From assembly GCA_015067895.1 (NCBI GenBank), contig SVLP01000054.1:1-10243 (forward strand): a stretch of 10,243 nt of DNA, given 5' to 3'. The notes beneath the pieces are model-generated. The model was not told the DNA's origin. It saw only the letters and a list, made by a program, of their open reading frames with translations, and made no database searches. This DNA is from Oscillospiraceae bacterium (GTDB lineage Bacteria > Bacillota_A > Clostridia > Oscillospirales > Oscillospiraceae). The position numbers and the translations under genes are program-made. Positions 4,956-10,243 of this stretch are shown piece by piece (positions within the stretch are counted from its first letter, which is position 1; each line of letters starts with the position of its first letter).

Positions 4956-5858
4956 TTATTCCTTCGGCATCTCCACACATCTGTGGATAAACTGCTTCGG
5001 AGTGTAGCCATACTTCTTCTGGAACTCCCGGTAGAAGTAGCTCAGGTTCCGGAAGCCGGATTCCATGGCCACATCCAGAATGCCCGTGCTGCCCCGGGTG
5101 AAGGCCTGGGCGGCCTTTTCCAGCCGGAGGTTCTTCAGATATTCGCCGCAGGAAACACCCATGTACTTCTTGAAAAAACGCATGAAATGGTACTGGCTGA
5201 AGTAGCAGGCGGCGGCCACATCGGCGATGGCGATCTCCTCGCCGTAATTTTTGTCCATGAAATCCAGGGCGGCCTTGATCTTCTCGGCATGCTCCGCCCG
5301 GAGGGCCAGCTCGGCGGAGTCCTTGACGCAGTAGGGCACCAGCAGGGCCAGCACCGTCAGCAGCTGGGCCTTTATCATCAGCTCATAGCCCGGCTCCTTC
5401 CCCTCCCAGGTGCGGTTCATGTCCCGGATGATCCGCAGGAGCTGCTCATACAGAGGATGCTCCCGGCGGATGACCGTAGGGGGCGTCAGCTTCTGGGTGC
5501 TCAGGGGGGCCAGGTAGCGCAAACTGCACACATCGCCGCTGCCCGCGCCCAGCAGGTTCATGTGGAACACGAAGGTGTCCGACTCCATCTCCCCGCCGCC
5601 GGTGGTCACCGCGTGGAGCACCTGGGGCGGCACGAAGACGATGTCACCCTCGCGCACCTGCTCGGATTCCAGCTGGACGGTGTAGGTGCTCGCGCCCCGG
5701 ACGATCAGGGTCAGCTCCGCCTCCTCGTGCCAGTGGGTGGGCACATCCTGATAGGTGGCGTGGAGGGTGGTGCGGTAACGCTGGATGGGGAAGCCGACAT
5801 CGCCGTGGCGGGCCTTCTCTTTTTGCTGGGGCAGCAGCCCCCGTTCGGTTGACATCAT
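4956..5858 (-). CDS. AraC-family transcriptional regulator with N-terminal cupin domain
   Basis: Encodes 300 residues from ATG at 5858. An upstream in-frame GTG at 5867 was rejected because it overlaps the GGAG ribosome binding site (5867-5870), which sits eight bases from the ATG. Residues about 24-100 form a cupin sensor (HWHEEAEL at 42-49, GDIVFVPPQVLHAV at 71-84) that in this family usually binds a sugar or small ligand. The C-terminal ~105 residues carry two helix-turn-helix motifs: IADVAAACYFSQYHFMRFFK (211-230) and ILDVAMESGFRNLSYFYREF (260-279), followed by the GYTPKQF signature. It should bind DNA and regulate genes by effector. No sugar-use genes lie beside it; the convergent transporter gene and its own promoter are the only local candidate targets. 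An inverted repeat flanks its promoter. Confidence 0.9.
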   Translation of the reverse strand: MMSTERGLLPQQKEKARHGDVGFPIQRYRTTLHATYQDVPTHWHEEAELTLIVRGASTYTVQLESEQVREGDIVFVPPQVLHAVTTGGGEMESDTFVFHMNLLGAGSGDVCSLRYLAPLSTQKLTPPTVIRREHPLYEQLLRIIRDMNRTWEGKEPGYELMIKAQLLTVLALLVPYCVKDSAELALRAEHAEKIKAALDFMDKNYGEEIAIADVAAACYFSQYHFMRFFKKYMGVSCGEYLKNLRLEKAAQAFTRGSTGILDVAMESGFRNLSYFYREFQKKYGYTPKQFIHRCVEMPKE

Positions 5859-5871
5859 AAAAAACACTCCA

Positions 5872-6013
5872 AATCAGCAGGATTCTACAAAACCAGAGCT
5901 TTTTATTGGAAGAGAAACCGGTTGTTCTCCTATATAATAACACCATCAGACAAAAAGAGCAAGAGCGAAACGAAAAAGATTTCGCAAATGTGAAAGTCTT
6001 CCCCCTGCTGATT
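5872..6013. repeat. Inverted decamers flanking the AraC promoter
   Basis: AATCAGCAGG (5872-5881) and its exact inverse CCTGCTGATT (6004-6013) lie on either side of the promoter at 5934-5962, 122 bases apart. AraC proteins often bind paired half-sites around their own promoters and loop DNA. The match is exact but short, so operator function is inference. Confidence 0.35.
5934..5962 (-). promoter_or_regulatory. Promoter of the AraC gene
   Basis: On the minus strand TTGCTC (5957-5962) and TATTAT (5934-5939) are separated by 17 bases. Transcription would start near 5927, giving a leader of about 70 bases before the ATG at 5858. Confidence 0.6.
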
Positions 6014-6399
6014 CGCAGCATATGAATTTGATACCTACACTTTCAGCCTGTCCCTGACGGCCCCGGGATTCGACCGGGTGGGCGGGTATGGAAGATTTCC
6101 CCCGGTCATGGTTTTTTCTCCTCCCTCACCTCCCTTCCTTCCTGACTCCTTCTTTGCTTTTTCCCATGACCGGGGGATTCCCCCACCTCCTGTCTGCGCC
6201 CTGCTCCGCCGGGCCCCTCAGCGGCGGATACTCCTTTCCAAGGCGCAGTCAAATGCCCCAGTTCCAACCGGAACTGGGGCTTTCTCTTGCCGGGAGCCCC
6301 GGCGGGCAAGCTGTTCGTACGTTGATGGGCGTCGTCACGGGATCGCGTGGGGTCGTTATGCTGTACGTCAACCCCTTCAGAACGTACGCTGATATACGT
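6014..6399. other. Gene-free stretch with inverted repeats and a pyrimidine-rich tract
   Basis: No gene was found between the AraC promoter region and the anti-sigma stop. CCCCCGGTCATGG (6099-6111) and CCATGACCGGGGG (6164-6176) are exact 13-base inverted arms around a 52-base loop that is almost entirely C and T on the plus strand. Further right are hairpins at 6255-6280 and GCCGGG (6289-6294)/CCCGGC (6298-6303), then several TACGT copies between 6316 and 6398, including inverted CGTACGTT (6316-6323) and AACGTACG (6381-6388). Open frames across it are pyrimidine-tract translations with no family resemblance. Confidence 0.5.
6255..6288 (+). terminator. Orphan terminator-like hairpin
   Basis: GCCCCAGTTCC (6255-6265) pairs perfectly with GGAACTGGGGC (6270-6280) around AACC and is followed by TTTCTCTT on the plus strand. 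No plus-strand gene lies upstream before the 4925-4953 terminator, so either an unannotated small RNA ends here or the hairpin belongs to a repeat. On the minus strand no U tract follows, so it is a poor terminator for the anti-sigma gene. Confidence 0.45.
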
Positions 6400-7125
6400 T
6401 TATTCCGCCAGGAAGGGCCACTGCTCCTGTGCCGCTTCGATGATGCTCATGATCTCCCAACCAAAGTCCTCCAAGAGCTGATCCTGGTGGACGATGATCT
6501 CCTCGTCCCAGTGGTCGAGGTAGATCTGGTTCATGTCTGTATCCAGCATGACGCATTCCCCGGAGGCAGTCACCTCGGCATGACTCTGACCCGATGCCTT
6601 TGTATGATCGATAATCGTCAGATGGACAGAATAGGGCAGATCCTGTGAAATGTACAGATATGCTTGCACATCCCGGCCAAGTTCGATGGAGCGGGTGGTT
6701 CTCTCAAAGTCCATCATCACCTGGATCTGCCCATTGTCCTGCAAATAATCCGGCATCTGTACCGTGTATTCATAGATGCCATCCGACCAAACGCCGTTCT
6801 CCTCTGCGAAATTGGTGTAGAAACTATAGACACCCGTATACCACCACACATTCACGCCCGTGAAGACAGCCAGCACCACCGCCAGCACCGCAGCGGCACC
6901 CCGGATCCACGCCCGTTTCACATTCTTTCCCAGCTTCCTCAGCACCGCCCGGTCGTCGGGACTTTCGTGGGGCACCTCGATCTCGCACCGGAGTTCTTTC
7001 AGCATTGCATGGCATTCGGCGCATTCGCCCAGATGCTCCTCCACCAGTGCCCGGCTCTCGTCGCTGCACACGCCGTCGTGGTACAGCGGCAGCAAGTCCC
7101 GGGTTACATGACAGCTCAGTTTCAT
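6400..7125 (-). CDS. Anti-sigma factor with N-terminal zinc-finger and one transmembrane helix
   Basis: Encodes 241 residues. The N-terminus is a cytoplasmic zinc-binding anti-sigma (zf-HC2/ZAS) domain with H31-x3-C35-x2-C38 (EEHLGECAECHAML) plus C5 and C20 nearby; such domains hold the partner ECF sigma factor inactive. A transmembrane helix spans about 76-96 (GAAAVLAVVLAVFTGVNVWW). The remaining ~145 residues should be outside the membrane and form an acidic, aromatic-rich sensor region that I do not recognise. The start overlaps the sigma-factor stop as ATGA (7122-7125), with AAGGAGGAATTGC inside the sigma gene, so the two are translationally coupled for stoichiometric synthesis. No clear terminator follows the stop. 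Release is probably by proteolysis or conformational change on envelope stress, by analogy with RsiW-type systems; the signal is unknown. Confidence 0.85.
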   Translation of the reverse strand: MKLSCHVTRDLLPLYHDGVCSDESRALVEEHLGECAECHAMLKELRCEIEVPHESPDDRAVLRKLGKNVKRAWIRGAAAVLAVVLAVFTGVNVWWYTGVYSFYTNFAEENGVWSDGIYEYTVQMPDYLQDNGQIQVMMDFERTTRSIELGRDVQAYLYISQDLPYSVHLTIIDHTKASGQSHAEVTASGECVMLDTDMNQIYLDHWDEEIIVHQDQLLEDFGWEIMSIIEAAQEQWPFLAE

Positions 7126-7592
7126 TGCAATTCCTCCTTGATTTTCAGTCTCGCCCGGTGATAGGTGACCCGGGCCCAGCTTTCCGTCTTGCCGAAGAGC
7201 TCCCCGATCTGGCGAAAGGGCAGCTCGCCAAAGGTGCGCAGGGAGAAGACCTCCTTGTAGGGCTCCTCCAGGCTGTGCAGAATCCGGTGGATCTCAAAGG
7301 CCGACTCTTTGGTCAGCAGCTTCTCCTCCAGATTCTCGCCGTCGGCGGGCTCCTCCGGCAGGATCTCCTGCCGCTTGCCCCTGCTGCGCATGGAAAAATA
7401 TGTATTCCTGGCGATCTGGCAGAGCCACACATAGAGCTTGCACCTGCCGTCAAATTTGTCGATGGCTCCCAATGCCTTGAAAAAGGTCTCCTGGGTCACC
7501 TCCTCCGCAGTTTGCTCATCCCGCGTCAGCGCGAGACAGTAGCGGTACACATCCCGGAAATAGAGCCGGTAGACCTCCTCAAATTCGGTCAC
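7122..7592 (-). CDS. ECF-type RNA polymerase sigma factor
   Basis: Encodes 156 residues from GTG at 7590-7592. An in-frame GTG 18 bases further upstream was rejected because AGGAGG lies between the two, seven bases before the chosen start, and because the ECF-like -10 sits only a few bases above that GTG. Region 2 (about residues 8-75) includes DEQTAEEVTQETFFKAL and KLYVWLCQIARN, which bind core polymerase and the -10. Region 4 (about 104-154) includes SLEEPYKEVFSLRTFGELPF and a helix-turn-helix around GELFGKTESWARVTYHRARL for -35 recognition. Length and two-domain layout are standard for ECF sigma factors. It directs transcription of a stress or envelope regulon when freed from the adjacent anti-sigma factor. 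The regulon cannot be told from this window apart from probable autoregulation. Confidence 0.92.
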   Translation of the reverse strand: MTEFEEVYRLYFRDVYRYCLALTRDEQTAEEVTQETFFKALGAIDKFDGRCKLYVWLCQIARNTYFSMRSRGKRQEILPEEPADGENLEEKLLTKESAFEIHRILHSLEEPYKEVFSLRTFGELPFRQIGELFGKTESWARVTYHRARLKIKEELQ

Positions 7593-7612
7593 ACCATCAC
7601 CTCCTTGCACCT

Positions 7613-7642
7613 ATAAGACCGGGTGGGCGATGATTCGTTACA
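7613..7642 (-). promoter_or_regulatory. Candidate ECF-type autoregulated promoter
   Basis: On the minus strand TGTAAC (7637-7642) and CGGTCTTAT (7613-7621) are separated by 15 bases. This resembles Firmicute ECF promoters with an AAC-type -35 and a CGTC-type -10, and no SigA-like pair is visible. Initiation would fall about 17 bases before the GTG start, just leaving the ribosome binding site. The -10 has one extra G relative to CGTC, so it is tentative. Confidence 0.5.
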
Positions 7643-7649
7643 AATTTCA

Positions 7650-7680
7650 AGAAAAACAGGGGACGCATCCGCGTCCCCTG
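7650..7680 (-). terminator. Terminator of the HAD-luxS-nucleosidase operon
   Basis: CAGGGGACGC (7657-7666) pairs perfectly with GCGTCCCCTG (7671-7680) around ATCC and is followed on the minus strand by TTTTTCTT. It starts five bases after the nucleosidase stop codon and separates the operon from the sigma-factor gene. Confidence 0.92.
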
Positions 7681-7685
7681 CTGTA

Positions 7686-8390
7686 TTATTCCGCTGCCAG
7701 ACGCTTTGCCAGAGCCTCGGTGACGGCGGCGCAGTTGGCGGCCGCCAGTTTTTCGAAGGTGGGATAGTCCAGCTCTGCAGAGCCGTCGGCCTTGTCGGAG
7801 ATGGCCCGCAGGATCACGAAGGGCACCTGGTTTACATAAGCCACCTGGGCGATGGCCGCACCCTCCATCTCGGTACATTTTGCGGCGGTATCCGCGATGA
7901 TCCGATCCTTCAGGGTCTGGGAGCTGACGAACTGGTCGCCGGTGGCCACCCGGCCCAGCTTGGTATGGCCGGGGCGCAGGGCTTCGCTCTCCTCGAAGGC
8001 ATATTTCATCAGCCTTTCGTCGGCGGGGAAGGCGGTGGTGTCCAGACCGGGCACCTTACCCACGTCGTAGCCCAGATGGGTCACATCCATATCGTGCTGG
8101 ATGGCGTCGGTGCTGACCAGCACATCGCAGATGTCCAGGCCCGCATCCAGGGAGCCCGCCACGCCGGTGTTGACAATATGGGTCACGCCGAAGCTGCTGC
8201 ACAGCACCTGGGTGCACATGGCCGCATGCACCTTGCCCACGCCGCACATGACGATGACCACATCGCATCCGGCGAGCCGACCCTCATAAAATTCCATGGG
8301 GCCCACCTTCGTGACCTTCGCGTCCTCCAGCTTGCTCTTCAAAATCGCCACTTCGATCTCCATGGCGCCGATGATTCCAAGTTTTGTCAT
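7686..8390 (-). CDS. mtnN: 5'-methylthioadenosine/S-adenosylhomocysteine nucleosidase
   Basis: Encodes 234 residues from ATG at 8390 with GGAGGAG seven bases upstream; a longer in-frame extension to 8513 overlaps luxS and lacks a ribosome site. The enzyme (MTAN, also Pfs) cleaves adenine from methylthioadenosine and S-adenosylhomocysteine in the cytosol, giving S-ribosylhomocysteine for LuxS. Visible family features are GIIGAMEIEV with Glu13 (E. coli Glu12), NTGVAGSL (74-81), TEMEGAAIA with Glu176 (E. coli Glu174), and ISDKAD with Asp199 (E. coli Asp197), so the catalytic set is complete. It is the last gene of the operon, 14 bases after the luxS stop and just before a strong terminator. Confidence is high. 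Confidence 0.95.
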   Translation of the reverse strand: MTKLGIIGAMEIEVAILKSKLEDAKVTKVGPMEFYEGRLAGCDVVIVMCGVGKVHAAMCTQVLCSSFGVTHIVNTGVAGSLDAGLDICDVLVSTDAIQHDMDVTHLGYDVGKVPGLDTTAFPADERLMKYAFEESEALRPGHTKLGRVATGDQFVSSQTLKDRIIADTAAKCTEMEGAAIAQVAYVNQVPFVILRAISDKADGSAELDYPTFEKLAAANCAAVTEALAKRLAAE

Positions 8391-8404
8391 AAATGCTCCT
8401 CCAA

Positions 8405-8881
8405 TTACTCCGGATAGACCAGCCGATCCTCGGGGATATCCCGCAGGAGCTCGTAGTACCGCTTGGCCCAAAGCCTTGCGATGGGCAGGTCCATATCCGT
8501 ATAGTTGCCGCAATCCTTTGCAGATGCGCCGGGAACCTCGCCCTCAAATTCCGAGATGAACTTGAAGCAGCCCGTCACCAGAGGCAGGATGGCCTCGCTG
8601 CTCAGGTCGCCCGCCAGCAGCAGGTAGAAGCCCGTCCGGCAGCCCATGGGGCCGAAGTAGATGACCAGATCCCCCCAAAGCTCGTTGTTGCGCAGATAGG
8701 TGGCACCCAGATGCTCCATGGCGTGGATGGAAGCAGTGTCCATCACCGGCTCGTCGTTGGGGCTGGTGATGCGCAGATCGAAGGTGGTGACGGTCTCGTT
8801 GCCGATGGCATCCTGCCGGGAGACATACAGGCCCGGACGGAGCTTGATGTGATCGATGGTAAAGCTTGCGATCTTTTCCAT
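8405..8881 (-). CDS. luxS: S-ribosylhomocysteine lyase LuxS
   Basis: Encodes 158 residues, the normal LuxS length. The enzyme splits S-ribosylhomocysteine into homocysteine and DPD, the precursor of the AI-2 signal. The metal site is complete: H53-A-M-E56-H57 (the HxxEH motif, SIHAMEHLGAT) and C124 in AKDCGNYTDM. The catalytic cysteine is C81 in FGPMGCRTGFY. The GRGLYVSRQ-type N-terminal loop is present as RPGLYVSRQD. The start is ATG at 8881 with GAGAGG about nine bases upstream inside the HAD stop region; only four bases separate the genes. Being next to the nucleosidase that makes its substrate supports the call strongly. Whether the organism uses AI-2 as a signal or only recycles homocysteine cannot be decided. 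Confidence 0.97.
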   Translation of the reverse strand: MEKIASFTIDHIKLRPGLYVSRQDAIGNETVTTFDLRITSPNDEPVMDTASIHAMEHLGATYLRNNELWGDLVIYFGPMGCRTGFYLLLAGDLSSEAILPLVTGCFKFISEFEGEVPGASAKDCGNYTDMDLPIARLWAKRYYELLRDIPEDRLVYPE

Positions 8882-8885
8882 AAGA

Positions 8886-9536
8886 TTAACCTCTCAATAT
8901 GTACTGCGCCACGTCCTCCGGCGCGTCGAATACCACTTTGGCTCCCGCGTTTTCCAGCTCCGGCCGGTCACCGTAGCCCCAGGTGATGCCGATGGCCGGG
9001 ATGCCGTTCTCCAGGGCACCGTGAACATCGTGCTCCCGGTCGCCCACCATGATGGCGGTCTCGGGATCCACGCCGAACTCCCGCAGGGCGTAAGCGATGA
9101 CCTTGCCCTTGGTGTTCCGCGCCGGGTCGTCGGTGCCGCCGATGATCTCGGGGACGAATTCATCCAGACCGAAATGATGCATCACCAGCTCTGCGGCCGC
9201 CTGGGGCTTGGAGGTGGCGATCATCAGCCGCTTCCCGGCGTTCCTTAAAGCTGCCAGCAGCTCCAGGACGCCTTCGTAGACCTCATTCTCCAGAATACCG
9301 CCCATCTGATTGTAGTACACCCGGAACTGCCGAACCGCTTCAACGGAGGTCGCCTCATCCATGCCGTAGTGCTTCTGGAAGGACTTGTGGAGCGGCGGGC
9401 CGATGAAGGTGAACAGCGCTTCCCTGGCCGGGACTTCATAGCCCATCTGTCCCAGGGCGTATTGCACCGCCTTGGTGATGCCGAGGCCTGAGTCCGTCAG
9501 GGTTCCGTCCAGGTCGAACAGGATCGTGTCAAACAT
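8886..9536 (-). CDS. HAD-superfamily phosphatase, phosphoglycolate phosphatase-like
   Basis: Encodes 216 residues from ATG at 9536 with AAAGGAGG seven bases upstream; an upstream in-frame start at 9572 was rejected because it lies ahead of this site. HAD motifs are complete: FDLDGTLTDSG with nucleophile D8 and acid/base D10, MIATSKP with T108, a lysine in NTKGK (143/145), and MVGDREHD with D166 and D170. A helical cap (about 15-85) between motifs I and II places it with the phosphoglycolate phosphatase/beta-phosphoglucomutase/PpaX group. It hydrolyses a small phosphate ester or pyrophosphate in the cytosol; the substrate is unknown. It leads the operon with luxS and the nucleosidase, so a role in clearing a related by-product, such as a phosphorylated AI-2 or ribosyl compound, is possible but is inference. 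Confidence 0.88.
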   Translation of the reverse strand: MFDTILFDLDGTLTDSGLGITKAVQYALGQMGYEVPAREALFTFIGPPLHKSFQKHYGMDEATSVEAVRQFRVYYNQMGGILENEVYEGVLELLAALRNAGKRLMIATSKPQAAAELVMHHFGLDEFVPEIIGGTDDPARNTKGKVIAYALREFGVDPETAIMVGDREHDVHGALENGIPAIGITWGYGDRPELENAGAKVVFDAPEDVAQYILRG

Positions 9537-9552
9537 AACGCATCCTCCTTTA

Positions 9553-9589
9553 ATTGTATTATTGTAGCGCATTTCGTCAACAATTGCAA
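9553..9589 (-). promoter_or_regulatory. Two overlapping promoters of the HAD-luxS-mtnN operon
   Basis: On the minus strand TTGACG (9575-9580) with TACAAT (9553-9558) has a 16-base spacer, and TTGCAA (9584-9589) with TACAAT (9561-9566) has a 17-base spacer. The downstream -10 leaves almost no room before the ribosome site at 9544-9551, so the upstream pair (TTGCAA/TACAAT) may be the active one. Both -35 hexamers lie inside the direct repeat at 9574-9589. Confidence 0.6.
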
Positions 9590-9682
9590 CCCCTCGTCAA
9601 AATTGCAAAACCAGACCCCAAAAATTGCAGATTTTTTGGGCTAATCAGAGAACTGTCCGTCAAGGCGCAACTTTTGTCCGTC
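9574..9682. repeat. Spaced CGTCAA direct repeats in the luxS/gdhA divergent region
   Basis: TCGTCAACAATTGCAA (9574-9589) is repeated as TCGTCAAAATTGCAA (9594-9608), starts 20 bases apart. A degenerate copy, CCGTCAAGGCGCAA, lies at 9657-9670, and AAAATTGCA occurs again at 9621-9629 in the loop of a hairpin (9617-9640). TGTCCGTC occurs at 9654-9661 and 9675-9682, starts 21 bases apart. The near 20-21 base spacing equals two helical turns, as for proteins binding one face of DNA. Confidence 0.5.
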
Positions 9683-9699
9683 TGTCCTGCATTTACCCC

Positions 9700-9728
9700 T
9701 TGAAATTCTTGGATACATGTATTATAAT
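9700..9728 (+). promoter_or_regulatory. Strong promoter of gdhA, with leader
   Basis: TTGAAA (9700-9705) and a perfect TATAAT (9723-9728) are separated by 17 bases. Transcription should start near 9735, giving a leader of about 79 bases. The leader holds a small hairpin (CGGC 9772-9775 with GCCG 9780-9783) and AGGAG at 9801-9805. I did not recognise a riboswitch or glutamine-responsive RNA in it. Confidence 0.8.
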
Positions 9729-9747
9729 CACCACATCGTTTTCCTGA

Positions 9748-10243
<496 letters not shown>

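Noticed and set aside
4983..5852. 289-codon plus-strand frame opposite the AraC gene
   Set aside because: Antisense of a gene with a cupin and two HTH motifs.
5865..5867. GTG as start of the AraC gene
   Set aside because: It overlaps the GGAG that serves the ATG at 5858, so a ribosome could not use both.
6088..6648. 186-codon plus-strand frame across the pyrimidine tract into the anti-sigma gene
   Set aside because: It joins low-complexity intergenic sequence to antisense of a coupled gene, with no start signal.
7623..8417. 264-codon plus-strand frame opposite the nucleosidase
   Set aside because: The minus-strand gene has all catalytic residues; this is its His/Gly-rich mirror.
8391..8513. 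N-terminal extension of the nucleosidase
   Set aside because: It would overlap the end of luxS; the ATG at 8390 has GGAGGAG before it and begins the known family N-terminus MTKLGIIGAME.

Overview
The window looks like chromosome from a GC-rich Firmicute, most likely a gut Clostridia of the Oscillospiraceae/Ruminococcaceae type. This is inferred from the GC-rich coding sequence, AGGAGG-type ribosome binding sites, SigA-like promoters, a zinc-finger anti-sigma factor, luxS, and a hexameric-type glutamate dehydrogenase whose key lysines resemble the Clostridium symbiosum enzyme. No rRNA, CRISPR array or prophage block is present.

Layout. 1-410: the 5' end of an IS630-type transposase (minus strand, cut by the window edge) and an AT-rich flank. 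413-662: a minus-strand tRNA-Trp(CCA)/tRNA-CAT pair with a near-consensus promoter. 720-2610: a minus-strand pair, a DEDDh exonuclease with a Cys-rich and Arg-rich tail, and upstream of it a secreted, membrane-anchored lysozyme of the phage tail-tip type. 2764-3699: a divergent gene for an exported protein with a KPVIYLYP motif and unknown function. 3700-4363: a 664-base gene-free stretch packed with nested inverted repeats. 4364-4921: an orphan ECF-transporter S component. 4956-5858: a convergent AraC/cupin regulator sharing a bidirectional terminator with it. 5859-6399: a second gene-free stretch with inverted repeats, a pyrimidine-rich tract and an orphan terminator-like hairpin. 6400-7592: an ECF sigma factor and its zinc-finger anti-sigma factor, translationally coupled, with an ECF-like promoter. 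7686-9536: a HAD phosphatase-luxS-MTA/SAH nucleosidase operon. 9814-end: the start of gdhA, divergent from that operon.

How the genes fit together. The nucleosidase converts S-adenosylhomocysteine to S-ribosylhomocysteine, and LuxS cleaves that to homocysteine and the AI-2 precursor, so the operon is a complete SAH detoxification/AI-2 route with a HAD phosphatase in front. It shares a 277-base divergent control region with gdhA, and that region carries evenly spaced direct repeats overlapping the operon promoter. The sigma/anti-sigma pair is a self-contained envelope-signal module.

The most unusual signal is the 3710-4238 repeat cluster. Its two 26-nt ends are inverted copies that differ at four positions, and the four changes form two compensatory base-pair swaps, so the hairpin at each end appears to be under selection. 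I did not find a convincing new multi-gene defence or metabolic system.
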